DNA of 64,000 nucleotides, taken from Belnapia sp. F-4-1. Lineage in GTDB: Bacteria; Pseudomonadota; Alphaproteobacteria; Acetobacterales; Acetobacteraceae. The DNA lies in the NCBI RefSeq assembly GCF_000802185.1, contig NZ_KN676113.1, positions 2,434,818-2,498,817 of the forward strand. The letters are read 5' to 3'. The notes beneath the pieces are model-generated. The model saw nothing but the letters and a program-made list of their open reading frames with translations. It was not told the origin of the DNA and ran no database searches. The translations under genes and the position numbers were made by a program. Within the stretch, counting starts at the first letter, position 1. Each line of letters starts with the position of its first letter. Shown here in pieces: positions 1-8,473 of this stretch.

Positions 1-360
1 GGCTACGAGGGCCCCCAGCGTGCCGACAACAACCTGCACAAGTGGACCGAGGAGGATTGGGGTACCGGCTCAGGCAAGCGCAGCCGCGATACCGGCGAGC
101 GCTATCTGCCGAAGGAGGCGCGCCAGCATCTCGTCCCGGCGGAATACCGTCGCACCTCCGAGAAGAAGCACCGCGACATGAAGGCGGGGCATCAGCACTC
201 GGCACAGCCTGCCGATGTGGCGCGAAAGACGGCGCGCCATCGCCATGGTGGCGACAAGGAGCCGAGCAAGGCGGCGCTGATAGAGGAAGCGCGGCGCCGG
301 AACCTGCCGGGCCGCTCGAAGATGGATAAGCCGGCGCTGCGCCGGGCGCTCGGGCGCTGA
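1..360 (+). CDS. DUF5872-like small basic protein, 3' part
   Basis: An open frame runs from the left edge to a TGA at 358-360, so the start lies outside the window. The visible 119 residues begin GYEGPQRADNNLHKWTEEDW and continue through GTGSGKRSRDTGERYLPKEA, which I associate with the DUF5872 family of small charged proteins. The last 30 residues (SKAALIEEARRRNLPG...) look like a short SAP/Rho-N-type helix-turn-helix that often binds nucleic acid. It is very rich in Lys, Arg and His and has no membrane segment. Function is unknown; a DNA- or RNA-binding stress role is inference from composition only. Confidence 0.7.
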   Translation, partial: GYEGPQRADNNLHKWTEEDWGTGSGKRSRDTGERYLPKEARQHLVPAEYRRTSEKKHRDMKAGHQHSAQPADVARKTARHRHGGDKEPSKAALIEEARRRNLPGRSKMDKPALRRALGR

Positions 361-491
361 GGCCGGGCATGCCCGCATGCGGCAGACCATGGCCTGGCAT
401 CGCGGGCCACGTCTGGCCGACAAAGAGTTGATGCGCAACCGCAGCGGCAACGTGAACGGCGAAGGCTGCAGGGCGTTCTAGCGGCGTACCG

Positions 492-1760
492 ATGCTGCCC
501 TCCCGATCCGCCCCCTACGGGGCGGCCATGGCTTCCAGCCGTTGCCGCAACCCCGTCCCCCATGCCGCTATTGCCATTCCCGCCAGGAACGAGGCTGAGC
601 GCCTGCCTACCTGCCTCAGGGCATTGGCGATGCAGCGCGACCTTGGTGGCTGTCCGCTCGAGCTTGAGGCGGTGGCCGTCCTGGTGCTCGTCAACAACTC
701 CAGCGACGAGACCGCGCAGGTCGCCCGCTCGCTTGCGGCGACGCTGCCCTTCCAGCTTGTGGTCGAGGAGGTCACGCTGCCGCCCGCCCTCGCTCATGCC
801 GGAGGCGCCCGGCGCACGGCGATGGACAGGGCGGCCGAGTTGCTCGGGGGGGCGACTGCGAGCGGCGCCGCACTTCTCAGCACCGATGCCGATGGGCGGG
901 CAGACCCGACTTGGCTGGTCGCCAACCTCGCCGCGCTGGCGGCGGGGGCCGATGCCGTGGCCGGTGCCATCGAGCCTGATCCGGCAGAGGCCGCATGCCT
1001 GCCCGCAATGCTCCGGGTGCGTGAGGCGCGTGAGGCGCATTATGCCACATTGCTGGACGAGATGGCCGCGCTGGTCGACCCTGACCCTGACGACCCCTGG
1101 CCGCGGCATGCCGCGCATTCGGGTGCCTCCATTGCGTTAACCCTCGATGCCTATCACCGCGTGGGTGGTCTGCCGGTGGTGCCGATGGGTGAGGATCGCG
1201 CCCTGTTCGAGGCACTGATCCGCGCCGAGATGCGGGTGCGGCACTGCCCCGCGGCGCGGGTCATCGTCTCCTGCCGCTTGCAGGGCCGCGCTGCGGGCGG
1301 CATGGCGGATACGCTGCGACGGCGCCTGGCCGAAGCCGATGCCGCACCGCTCGATGCGCAACTGGAGCCGGCACTCCTTGCTCTATTGCGGCTGCGCTGC
1401 CGCCGCGCGTTGCGCCGCCTGCGGGCCGGCCGACCCAGGCCTGGCGACCCCATACGATTGGCGCTGGCCTTGGGCCTGACACCCACGAGCCTGTCGGACA
1501 TCGTGCGCCTGCCGCAGTTCTGGCAGGCATGGGAACAGCTCCAGGCCAGAACCAGGCTCTTGCGGCGCCGGCATCTGGTGCGAGGCGGCGAGCTTGCGGC
1601 CGAGACCCGCCGGGCAGAGGCCATCCTTCCGGCGCTGCGCGGCGCCCGGGCCGTACTCAGCCCGAGCCGTCTTCCAGGCCGACGCGAAGCAGATCCAGGC
1701 GGTAGCACTCGGTCCGCTCTTGCCCTGCCGCCTGCGCGAATGGTGCCGCCGCCCGGATGA
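492..1760 (+). CDS. Glycosyltransferase family 2 protein
   Basis: GT-A fold glycosyltransferase, predicted to transfer a sugar from a nucleotide donor in the cytoplasm. The N-terminus carries the GT2 opening IPARNEAERLPTCLRAL, then NNSSDETA, the metal-binding STDADGRADPTWL near residue 130, and the acceptor-side GGLPVVPMGEDRALFEAL. Neither start has a good ribosome site; 528 is an alternative to 492. The last 34 codons overlap the convergent methyltransferase gene by 104 nt and read as low-complexity tail, so the functional protein may end earlier in evolution. It lies next to a deacetylase, an N-methyltransferase-like protein and an acyl-CoA dehydrogenase, which suggests a joint glycolipid or oligosaccharide product. 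Confidence 0.85.
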   Translation: MLPSRSAPYGAAMASSRCRNPVPHAAIAIPARNEAERLPTCLRALAMQRDLGGCPLELEAVAVLVLVNNSSDETAQVARSLAATLPFQLVVEEVTLPPALAHAGGARRTAMDRAAELLGGATASGAALLSTDADGRADPTWLVANLAALAAGADAVAGAIEPDPAEAACLPAMLRVREAREAHYATLLDEMAALVDPDPDDPWPRHAAHSGASIALTLDAYHRVGGLPVVPMGEDRALFEALIRAEMRVRHCPAARVIVSCRLQGRAAGGMADTLRRRLAEADAAPLDAQLEPALLALLRLRCRRALRRLRAGRPRPGDPIRLALALGLTPTSLSDIVRLPQFWQAWEQLQARTRLLRRRHLVRGGELAAETRRAEAILPALRGARAVLSPSRLPGRREADPGGSTRSALALPPARMVPPPG

Positions 1761-2265
1761 AGTGCCCGACCGCCGCATCACCCGAGAGCGGATAGTCGGT
1801 TTCCCCGGTCCAGTGCACAAGAAGTACCTCGCCTCCTGGGGCGAGCGAGGCGCCGACGCGGGCAGCCAGCCGCACCACATCCGCCTCATCGAGGTAGTAG
1901 ACCACCTCGGACAGCAGGATGAGGTCGAAGGGTGCCGCTTGCTCCGGCCAGTCCTGCGGCACCTGCATGCGTTGGAAGGTAACCTGCGGCAATTCGGTGC
2001 AGCGTGCCTGGGCAGCGGACAGCGCCGTCTCGGCGGCATCCACGGCCAGCAGCGCATCGCAGCGCGCCGCGAGGTCACGCGTCAGCACGCCGATGGAGCA
2101 CCCTACCTCGAAGACCCGGCCGTAGCGCGGCCGCAGCAGGGCAGCCAAGGTCGCGTCGTACTTCGCCCGCTCGTAGGTGCTGTCGGCGAAGCGCCACGGG
2201 TCGGCGTCGCGTGCATAGAGCGCTTCGAAATAGGCGGGCGGCAGGGAGCGGACGGCACGGTTCAT
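1657..2265 (-). CDS. NodS-like SAM-dependent methyltransferase
   Basis: Class I methyltransferase of 202 residues. FEVGCSIGVLTRDLA is motif I (SAM binding) and DLILLSEVVYYL is motif IV. The opening PPAYFEALYARDADPWRFAD is characteristic of the NodS family, whose founder N-methylates the deacetylated end of chitooligosaccharide Nod factors. The start at 2265 is chosen because ATG overlaps the TGA of the upstream deacetylase (ATGA), giving translational coupling; the open frame extends further upstream, but inside that gene. It is the third gene of an acyl-CoA dehydrogenase, PIG-L deacetylase, methyltransferase operon. The substrate is likely an amino sugar freed by the neighbouring deacetylase (inference). 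Confidence 0.85.
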   Translation of the reverse strand: MNRAVRSLPPAYFEALYARDADPWRFADSTYERAKYDATLAALLRPRYGRVFEVGCSIGVLTRDLAARCDALLAVDAAETALSAAQARCTELPQVTFQRMQVPQDWPEQAAPFDLILLSEVVYYLDEADVVRLAARVGASLAPGGEVLLVHWTGETDYPLSGDAAVGHFIRAAAPFAQAAGQERTECYRLDLLRVGLEDGSG

Positions 2266-3059
2266 GCGAAATCCACCTCGAGGAAGAGTTCGGTTGGGCG
2301 GAAGGCAAGGGCCAGCGCTTCCGGCGGCAGGCGGAAGCCTTGCGGATCGTCCGTGACCAGCGGCGAGACCTGCGAAACGTGAGCGGCCACGGCGCGCCGC
2401 TTGGCCGGCAGGTGGCGCGTAATGTCGAGCCTGATCCCACGTGGCGGCTCGGAGATCAGGGGTTCCGGCGGCAGCGGAAAGCCGGGGAGGGGGTGGGCAA
2501 AGGCGAGACCCCATACCGGATAGGCGTAGAGCCGCGTGCCGGCCGGGAGCGCACGAACCAAAGCCGCCGCCATGGCGAAGCTGGCGGCGTGGTCGCAGTG
2601 TGGATCGTGCCGCCAGGTGACAAGGACGGCGCCCGGTGCCGGGTCCGCCAGGCGAAGCAGGGCCGCGACCGCCGCTTCGAAGGCTGGCCCGGCTGATGGT
2701 ACCGCCGTGTCCGGCAGGCCGAGGAAGGCGATGTCGCGCAATGGGTCGAGGCCGAGCGCCGCGACCGCTGCCCGTGCCTCCCCCTGCCGCAACGCGGAGA
2801 GGCGGGCCGGAGGATAGGCCTGTGACCGGGGATGCGAGCCCGCACCATCGCTGACCACGACCACACGCGCAGGGCGCCTATCGGCGGCACAGGCGGCCAG
2901 CAGGCCACCGCAACCCAGACTTTCGTCATCGGGATGGGGTGCCAGGACCAGTACGCCGCCGGCGGGCCCCAGCAGCGGATCCAGCTCTGCGACCAGGGGC
3001 AGGTTCCGCTCGGCGGCTCGCAGCCATTCCCCGGCCCGCCTGGGCGAGGCCGCGCTCAT
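2262..3059 (-). CDS. PIG-L (LmbE-type) N-deacetylase
   Basis: Zinc-dependent deacetylase of the PIG-L/LmbE family, 265 residues. The zinc and catalytic motif PHPDDESLGCGG is near residue 40, and the second zinc His sits in HDPHCDHAASF. Family members remove acetyl from GlcNAc attached to inositol, lipids or antibiotics. The ATG at 3059 overlaps the TGA of the acyl-CoA dehydrogenase (ATGA), so this start is preferred over one eight codons upstream. Its product is probably the amine that the downstream NodS-like enzyme methylates. The protein has no signal peptide, so the reaction is cytoplasmic. Confidence 0.9.
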   Translation of the reverse strand: MSAASPRRAGEWLRAAERNLPLVAELDPLLGPAGGVLVLAPHPDDESLGCGGLLAACAADRRPARVVVVSDGAGSHPRSQAYPPARLSALRQGEARAAVAALGLDPLRDIAFLGLPDTAVPSAGPAFEAAVAALLRLADPAPGAVLVTWRHDPHCDHAASFAMAAALVRALPAGTRLYAYPVWGLAFAHPLPGFPLPPEPLISEPPRGIRLDITRHLPAKRRAVAAHVSQVSPLVTDDPQGFRLPPEALALAFRPTELFLEVDFA

Positions 3060-4216
3060 GGTCGCACCGCCGGGATGTCCCAAGCGTCGCCAGGCTCAAC
3101 CCCTGCTGCCAGGAGATGGGCGGCCGCCTCGGTCAGGGCGCGGTCGGGCGCCGGCTGCCGCAGGTAGGTGGCGAGATCGCGGCAAAGGCGCTCCAGGGGG
3201 TTCGGCCGCAGGAAGGCAGCCAGTCCGACCGAGCGCTGCGCGAGTTCCATCACGTCCAGCGCCGCTCGTTCCACCGCAAGCCGGGCCAGGTTGACGAAGG
3301 CGACCGCCTCCATGCCGGCATCCGGTGCTTCCGCGCGCAAGGCCGCAGCCTCGACCCAGAGCCGGGCCGACCCCGCAGCGACCGCCGCTTGGCCGAGCCG
3401 TGCTGCCTGGTGCGGATCGGCGCCGCGCCCGGTGCGGCGCAGATGGTCGCGCATGGCGCCCAACACCGCCTCAAGCCCGCCGCAATGCACTGCCGCGAAA
3501 CGCCATGCACCAGCGGAGAAGTCCGGCTGCCGGCCATAGTCGCCAGGCCTGCCGACCTGCAGGCCGGGGCCGACCTCGATGCCGGTCAAATCCACCGCGC
3601 CGGTTGCCGAGGCGCGCATGCCCTGCGCTGTCCAGCCGGAAAGGTCGGCACGCTCGCCTGGCGCAAGGGGCACCAGCAGCATGCGCGGCGGTGCCTCCGG
3701 CGTGGCCGCGTCGCGGGCCGTCACCAAGGCCCGTGCGGCCTGCCCGGCGCCGGAACACAGGATCTTGCGGCCCATGAGCCTACCGTCCGGGCCGACCGAC
3801 AATGGCTCGCCAGGAATCTCGGTATTCCACACCGCAAAAAGCAATCCACCCATCGCCTCCTGCGCTGCCGCACGGGCTTGGCCGGGCGTCCCGTAGCGCT
3901 GCACGAGGCGCAACGCATTCACATGCCCTTCATAGAGGCGGCCGAGCGGCAGGCTGGCACGACCTATGAGGCGGAGCGCGACGGCGAGCTGCGCTGCGCC
4001 TTCCGGCTCGGAACCCCAGCCCAGCCCGCCAAGGGCCAGGCGCAGCGGCGCCGCAAGCAACCGCGCCTTGTGCAGCGACACGATCGCCTCGGCCGGGAAA
4101 GCGCCATCATGATCCTCCAACGCCGCAGCGGCGGCGATATCCGGCAGATAGGCCCGGAGCAGGGCAAGGGGGTCGGCCGCATGCCCGGCATGGGTGGCCG
4201 AGAAGCTGTCGGGCAT
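3056..4216 (-). CDS. Acyl-CoA dehydrogenase family protein
   Basis: A flavoprotein-like protein of 386 residues with the all-helical N-domain (DPLALLRAYLPDIAAAAALE), a beta-barrel middle region and a C-terminal helical bundle containing ELAQRSVGLAAFLRPNPLER. It is weakly conserved compared with true beta-oxidation enzymes and no clear catalytic Glu loop is visible, so it may be a carrier-bound substrate oxidase or a flavin monooxygenase-like member. The ATG at 4216 has a GAGGGA ribosome site about ten bases upstream. It leads the operon with the deacetylase and methyltransferase, which points to modification of an acyl chain on the same product rather than general fat catabolism. Confidence 0.8.
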   Translation of the reverse strand: MPDSFSATHAGHAADPLALLRAYLPDIAAAAALEDHDGAFPAEAIVSLHKARLLAAPLRLALGGLGWGSEPEGAAQLAVALRLIGRASLPLGRLYEGHVNALRLVQRYGTPGQARAAAQEAMGGLLFAVWNTEIPGEPLSVGPDGRLMGRKILCSGAGQAARALVTARDAATPEAPPRMLLVPLAPGERADLSGWTAQGMRASATGAVDLTGIEVGPGLQVGRPGDYGRQPDFSAGAWRFAAVHCGGLEAVLGAMRDHLRRTGRGADPHQAARLGQAAVAAGSARLWVEAAALRAEAPDAGMEAVAFVNLARLAVERAALDVMELAQRSVGLAAFLRPNPLERLCRDLATYLRQPAPDRALTEAAAHLLAAGVEPGDAWDIPAVRP

Positions 4217-4414
4217 GGGAAAGTCCCTCGGGATCAAGATGTCGCAGGTGCTAGACTTACCGGGCGTTACTGAGGCACCTCCGCGCCGCCAGGCTTGTCC
4301 GGCCGGAACAGGAACGACATTCCCGCTCGTAAGATGCATGGCGCGGTCCAGGTAGGCATCCGGCCGCTTCTCCGATGCGGCCGGGTGTCTGCGAGCATTG
4401 TGCAAAGCCTCGCC

Positions 4415-6925
4415 CTAGTGCCCGTGCGATCCGTCCCATGGATCCAGTCCACGCATCTGCCGCTCCCGGCGGAGGTGGTGCAGCGCCAGTTGCAGCGTCT
4501 GCTGAAGTGCCGCAAGAACCCGCCTCGCCTCCGCCAGGGCGCGGGGATGGCGGTGCTCGCTTATTCCCTCAACGATGAGGCGCTGGCGAGCGACGCCCTG
4601 CTCGGCGTCCCGGACATGCTGCTCGGCCCGGGCAAGGCTATCGCCGGCATGGCCTGCGGCGCTTTCCCGCTCGGCGCCGTCGCCGTACTGCGCCGCTGCC
4701 CCGCCGTCACCGGCATTCCAGAGCGGTACGGTGATCTCGCAGGCCACGCCGCCCGCGTCCCAGGTCAGCGACGCCTCGCCGCCGAGCTGGCGGCGGATCG
4801 TGTCTTCGATCACGCGCGACCCGAAGCCGCGGCGCAGCGGCGGCCCGTCGACGGGAGGCCCACTGGCTTCGGCCCAGCGCAGCCGCAACCTGCCAAGCGC
4901 CTCGTCGTCAAAGCGCCACGAGACCGAGACACGGCCCGTGGCCACCGAGAGCGCTCCGTACTTCACCGCGTTCGTCGCCAGCTCGTGCAGCGCCATCGCT
5001 ACCGGCTGTGCCGCCCCGGGCGGCAGGACCACCGACGCGCCGTTCACCTCCACACGGGGGCCGACCTCGCCCACGAAGGGCGCCAGTTCCCCCTCGACCA
5101 GCGTGCGCAGGTCGGCCCCACGCCAGCGATCCTGCGCCAGCAATGTCTGCGCCCTCGCCAGCGCCGAGATGCGCCCCAATGCAATCCGCTGGAAGGTCGG
5201 CACATCGGGCGCCCGCGTCAGCCGCAGCGCGGCCCCCACCACGGCCAGCGCGTTCTTGGCGCGGTGGTCCACCTCGCGCATGAGCAGTGCCCGCCGCTCC
5301 TCCTCCGCCTTGCGCACTGTCACGTCGAGCACCAGCGCGGCGGTCCGGCCCGGCTCGAACGGATAGGCGATCACCTCGTACCAGCGTCCAAGCGGGGCGA
5401 CGTAGCGCTCGATATCCGCCGCCTTGCCCGTCTCGGCGACCCGTGCGAATGCTTCGGTCCAGAAGGCTACCTCCTCCGCCGGGAAGATCTCGCCCATGCG
5501 GCGGCCGACCACGGTTTCCCGCGGCAGGCCGGTCTGGCGCTCCCAGGCCGGGTTGACCTCGAGATAGCGGACGTCAACGGCCCGTCCATCGGCGTCGTAG
5601 ACCAGCTCGTCCACCTCGACGCCTTCCTGCATTCGCCCGAACAGCCCGCGCCAGCGCGCCTCGCTCTCGCGCAGTGCCGCCTCGGCCTCCCTGCGGTCGT
5701 GGATGTCGACCGAAGCGCCGAACCAGCGGACGATCTCGCCGCTGCTGGAGTCGCGATGCGGCTCGCCGCGGACCAGGAACCAGCGGTACTCGCCGTCTTT
5801 CGAGCGGATGCGGTGCTCGACGAGGAAGCTGCCACCGGTCCGGCGTGCTTCCTCGAACCGCGTCATCGTCACCTCCGCATCATCGGGATGGACGAAGTTG
5901 GCCGCGACCCCGGCTGCCGTCGTCGGCTCGTAGCGAACGCCGGTGTAGTCCGACCATTGGCGATTGAAGAACTCCGTCCGCCCCTCCGCGTCGGTGATCC
6001 AGACGATCTGGGGGACTGCATCGGCCATCACCCGGAAGCGCGCCTCGCTTTCGCGCAATGCCTCCTCCGCCTGCCGGCTTTCCGTGACATCACGCGTCGT
6101 CCCCGCGACCGCCTCGACCCGACCATCGGCATCGATGACCGGCACGAAGATGTAGTCGTAGATCCGGCGTCCGAAGGTCCCCGCGAACGGCACCTCGCCG
6201 CGGATCGGCTGCCTGGTCGCGATGACCTGCTCGATCTCGCGGTCGTGCATCGCCGCATGCCAGTCCGGGTAGCCCAATTCATGACAGGTCTTGCCGATCG
6301 CCTCATCCCAGGTCCGGCCCCACATCCGCAGCAACCCCTCGTTGGCGTAGATGAAGCGGTGGTCGAGGTCGAAGACGTAGGCCAGGTCGGGAGTGTTCGT
6401 CAGGATGGCCTCGTAGAGGCGGCGCTGGCGCTCGCGCTCGGTCTGGCTGCGGCGTAGGTCCCGCTCGCTGCGGGCCCGGAGCGCTTGCTCGACGAGGACC
6501 TTCTCGGTGGTGTCGGTCGCTGAGCAGTAGATGCCTGCGATCCTGCCGGCCTCGTCGCGCAGCGGCGTCCAGGAGAAGGTGAACCAGCTCATGGGCAGGC
6601 CTGGCCGGCCCGCCAGGGCGACAGGCCTGTCGACGAAGTGTTGCGCCTCGCCGGCCATCGTCGCCGTAACCAACGGTTGGAACTCGTGCCAGACCTCCGC
6701 GAAGAGCTCTGCACAGGGCTTGCCGAGCGCTGCCGGATGCTTGTTGCCCAGAATGGGGATGTAGCCGTCGTTGAAGAGCGAGGTGAGTTCCGGGCCCCAG
6801 GCGATATAGACCGGGTGGCGTGCGGCGAGCATCAGGTCGACCGCCGTGCGCAGGCTCTGCGGCCAGCATTCGATCGGCCCGAGCGGCGTCGCCCCCCATT
6901 CATGGGCGCGGAGGCGATCGGCCAT
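4415..6925 (-). CDS. Multi-PAS HWE-family sensor histidine kinase
   Basis: Cytoplasmic sensor kinase of 836 residues with no membrane segment. About four PAS domains fill residues 30-545; the first has the common ATPLGPIECWPQSLRT opening. The kinase core follows, with the phospho-acceptor helix EVDHRAKNALAVV, then RWRGADLRTLVE, the N-box HELATNAVKYGALS and the G-box RRGFGSRVIE. The HRAKN box, the RWRGADL stretch and the short ATPase place it in the HWE/HisKA_2 group, often light, redox or general-stress sensors. About 85 residues of charged helical tail follow the ATPase. No response regulator is adjacent. ATG 6925 is chosen; GTG at 6970 would overlap the ParD gene by eleven bases. Confidence 0.88.
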   Translation of the reverse strand: MADRLRAHEWGATPLGPIECWPQSLRTAVDLMLAARHPVYIAWGPELTSLFNDGYIPILGNKHPAALGKPCAELFAEVWHEFQPLVTATMAGEAQHFVDRPVALAGRPGLPMSWFTFSWTPLRDEAGRIAGIYCSATDTTEKVLVEQALRARSERDLRRSQTERERQRRLYEAILTNTPDLAYVFDLDHRFIYANEGLLRMWGRTWDEAIGKTCHELGYPDWHAAMHDREIEQVIATRQPIRGEVPFAGTFGRRIYDYIFVPVIDADGRVEAVAGTTRDVTESRQAEEALRESEARFRVMADAVPQIVWITDAEGRTEFFNRQWSDYTGVRYEPTTAAGVAANFVHPDDAEVTMTRFEEARRTGGSFLVEHRIRSKDGEYRWFLVRGEPHRDSSSGEIVRWFGASVDIHDRREAEAALRESEARWRGLFGRMQEGVEVDELVYDADGRAVDVRYLEVNPAWERQTGLPRETVVGRRMGEIFPAEEVAFWTEAFARVAETGKAADIERYVAPLGRWYEVIAYPFEPGRTAALVLDVTVRKAEEERRALLMREVDHRAKNALAVVGAALRLTRAPDVPTFQRIALGRISALARAQTLLAQDRWRGADLRTLVEGELAPFVGEVGPRVEVNGASVVLPPGAAQPVAMALHELATNAVKYGALSVATGRVSVSWRFDDEALGRLRLRWAEASGPPVDGPPLRRGFGSRVIEDTIRRQLGGEASLTWDAGGVACEITVPLWNAGDGGAAAQYGDGAERESAAGHAGDSLARAEQHVRDAEQGVARQRLIVEGISEHRHPRALAEARRVLAALQQTLQLALHHLRRERQMRGLDPWDGSHGH

Positions 6926-6959
6926 CTCGCCTTGCACGGCGGGGAAGCCGGGCCAGGTT

Positions 6960-7148
6960 TCAACGTCCACCGGCCCGTCCCCGGCGCGACGCCTTGGCTT
7001 GCGGAACGGGCGGCAAATCCCGTTCGCGTTCCGTCTCGACGAGCCGCCGCAGGGCAGCGCGGACCACCTCGCTGGCGCTGCGGTAGCGACCCGTGGCAAC
7101 CCGCCCCTGGACAAAGGCGGCGAGTTCCGGGGTGATCGATACGTTCAT
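6960..7148 (-). CDS. ParD-type (ribbon-helix-helix) antitoxin without toxin
   Basis: A 62-residue protein starting MNVSITPELAAFVQGRVATG and continuing YRSASEVVRAALRRLVE, the canonical ParD/CopG N-terminal ribbon-helix-helix, which binds operator DNA as a dimer. The Arg/Lys-rich tail is the usual toxin-binding, disordered part. ParD genes are normally followed, overlapping, by parE. Here the next frame is the PAS kinase, and I find no RelE/ParE-fold frame nearby, so this is an orphan antitoxin. An inverted repeat directly upstream (7162-7200) is a plausible autoregulatory operator. The start at 7148 matches the family's usual N-terminus; no strong ribosome site is visible. Confidence 0.8.
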   Translation of the reverse strand: MNVSITPELAAFVQGRVATGRYRSASEVVRAALRRLVETERERDLPPVPQAKASRRGRAGGR

Positions 7149-7161
7149 GGTTGCAGATGGA

Positions 7162-7200
7162 GGCATGCACAGGACCTTAGGGAGGGGCAGGGTGCATGCC
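7162..7200. promoter_or_regulatory. Inverted repeat, candidate ParD operator
   Basis: GGCATGCAC at 7162-7170 is mirrored exactly by GTGCATGCC at 7192-7200, and each arm contains the self-complementary GCATGC. It sits 14-52 bases upstream of the antitoxin start, where ribbon-helix-helix antitoxins bind to repress their own promoter. The regulatory role is inferred from position. Confidence 0.45.
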
Positions 7201-7396
7201 AATCTTTGCCAAAGCCGCCTGTACGATCGACGCCGGCAGGGCGGACAGGCCTCGGTATGCAACCCTAGGACCTGATGGTGCGATCTCCTGTGACCAGGCT
7301 TGTTCAGCGGCAATCGAGTGCCTCGCCGAGTTCCGGCGTCACACTGATGCCGCTCGGGCTGGCGCCCCAAGACCGGTGCGGCCCCGATCCAGACCG

Positions 7397-7687
7397 AGGA
7401 GGGCCAGTATCGCCGTGGCCCTTGCCACGGCCTCAGCCCTGGTCCTGCAGGCATGCGGTTCCCGGAGGTGGGGCCCGGCGCCCCGGCCACGGAGCGGCAG
7501 CCGCATGAGCGGCGCGACTCTGCACCGCTCCCGGAGCGCTTCGTGGAGGCGGATGGCGTGACCTTGCGCTGCACCGAGAGCGGCATCGGCAACCCGCCCG
7601 TGGTCCTGCTGCATGGCGACGGCTCGCTGGTCGAGGATTCCGCCACCAGCGGCTTGCTCGACCATCCCGAGGCGGTGTCCGGCGGGG
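7397..7687 (+). pseudogene. Truncated alpha/beta hydrolase remnant
   Basis: Two frames together give the beginning of a secreted alpha/beta hydrolase. In one frame a signal-like stretch SIAVALATASALVLQACGSR ends in a lipobox-like LQAC. In the next frame FVEADGVTLRCTESG and PPVVLLHGDGSLVEDSATSG follow, which is the first strand and oxyanion-hole HG region of the fold. A frameshift lies between them, around 7470-7520. Similarity stops at about 7682, where the convergent phosphatase gene ends, so the nucleophile elbow and the rest are missing. The locus is a dead 5' fragment. Confidence 0.6.
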
Positions 7688-8473
7688 CTATGCCGCCAGA
7701 AGCGAAACCGCCTGCGGCAGCAGGGCCGCGTCGCCCACCGCCAGGGCCTGGCCCGGACCGCCCGGGTGCAGGGGCTGGCCGCTCCAGTCGGTGATGCGGC
7801 CGCCGGCTCCCTCGATCACCGGCACCAGCGCGGCCCAGTCCCAGACCTTCATGTCGCCCTCGGCGATGACGTCGATCTGCCCGAGCGCCAGCAGCCCGTA
7901 GGCGTAGCAATCGCCGCCCCAGGAGACGCGCCGCACCTGCGAGGCCAGCCTTTGCCAGCCCGGTGCCTCCGCCCCAGCAACCATCTCCGGGCTGGTGCAG
8001 GACAGCTCCGCCCGGCCGAGTTCCGGGCACGGCCGGCACCCCGGCCGGCCGCCGAAGGGGCCGCAGAAGCGCGTCGCCCGCCCCGTGACGCCGACCCAGC
8101 GCTCGCCGGTGATGGGCTGGTCGATGATGCCGAGGATCGGGCGGTCGCCGTCCAGCAGCGCGACAAGGGTGCCGAAGACCGGACGGCCAGTGATGAAGGC
8201 GCGGGTGCCGTCGATCGGGTCCAATACCCAGCGCAGCCTCGCCTCCGGCCGTTGCAGGCCGAATTCCTCGCCGAGGATGCCGTGATCCGGGCAGCGCTCG
8301 GCGAGCACGGCGCGCATCGCCTGCTCGGCGGTGCGGTCGGCGATGGTGACGGGGCTGCGATCTTGCTTCAGCGCCGCGTCCAGCCCCTGGCCGGCGCGGA
8401 AGAAGGGGCGGATGACGGCGCCCGCCACATCCGCCGCGGCTTCCGCCGCTGCGACCCAGGCGGCCTCGGTCAC
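7688..8473 (-). CDS. hisN: Histidinol-phosphatase-like inositol monophosphatase family protein
   Basis: Mg-dependent sugar/polyol phosphatase of 261 residues. Motif A is GEEFGLQRP and DPIDGTRAFITG; motif B is VWDWAALVPVIEGAGG, the metal ligands of the inositol monophosphatase fold. The sequence pattern fits the HisN branch (histidinol-phosphate phosphatase), but it sits away from other his genes, after a PhnW aminotransferase and a glutamine-synthetase-like enzyme, so another phosphate ester may be the substrate. The start is GTG at 8473, overlapping the TGA of the preceding small gene (GTGA). Confidence 0.82.
   Translation of the reverse strand: MTEAAWVAAAEAAADVAGAVIRPFFRAGQGLDAALKQDRSPVTIADRTAEQAMRAVLAERCPDHGILGEEFGLQRPEARLRWVLDPIDGTRAFITGRPVFGTLVALLDGDRPILGIIDQPITGERWVGVTGRATRFCGPFGGRPGCRPCPELGRAELSCTSPEMVAGAEAPGWQRLASQVRRVSWGGDCYAYGLLALGQIDVIAEGDMKVWDWAALVPVIEGAGGRITDWSGQPLHPGGPGQALAVGDAALLPQAVSLLAA

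Noticed and set aside
7688-7794. Continuation of the hydrolase-like frame into the phosphatase gene
   Set aside because: Past 7682 the residues are Pro/Gly-rich antisense of HisN and no longer resemble a hydrolase.
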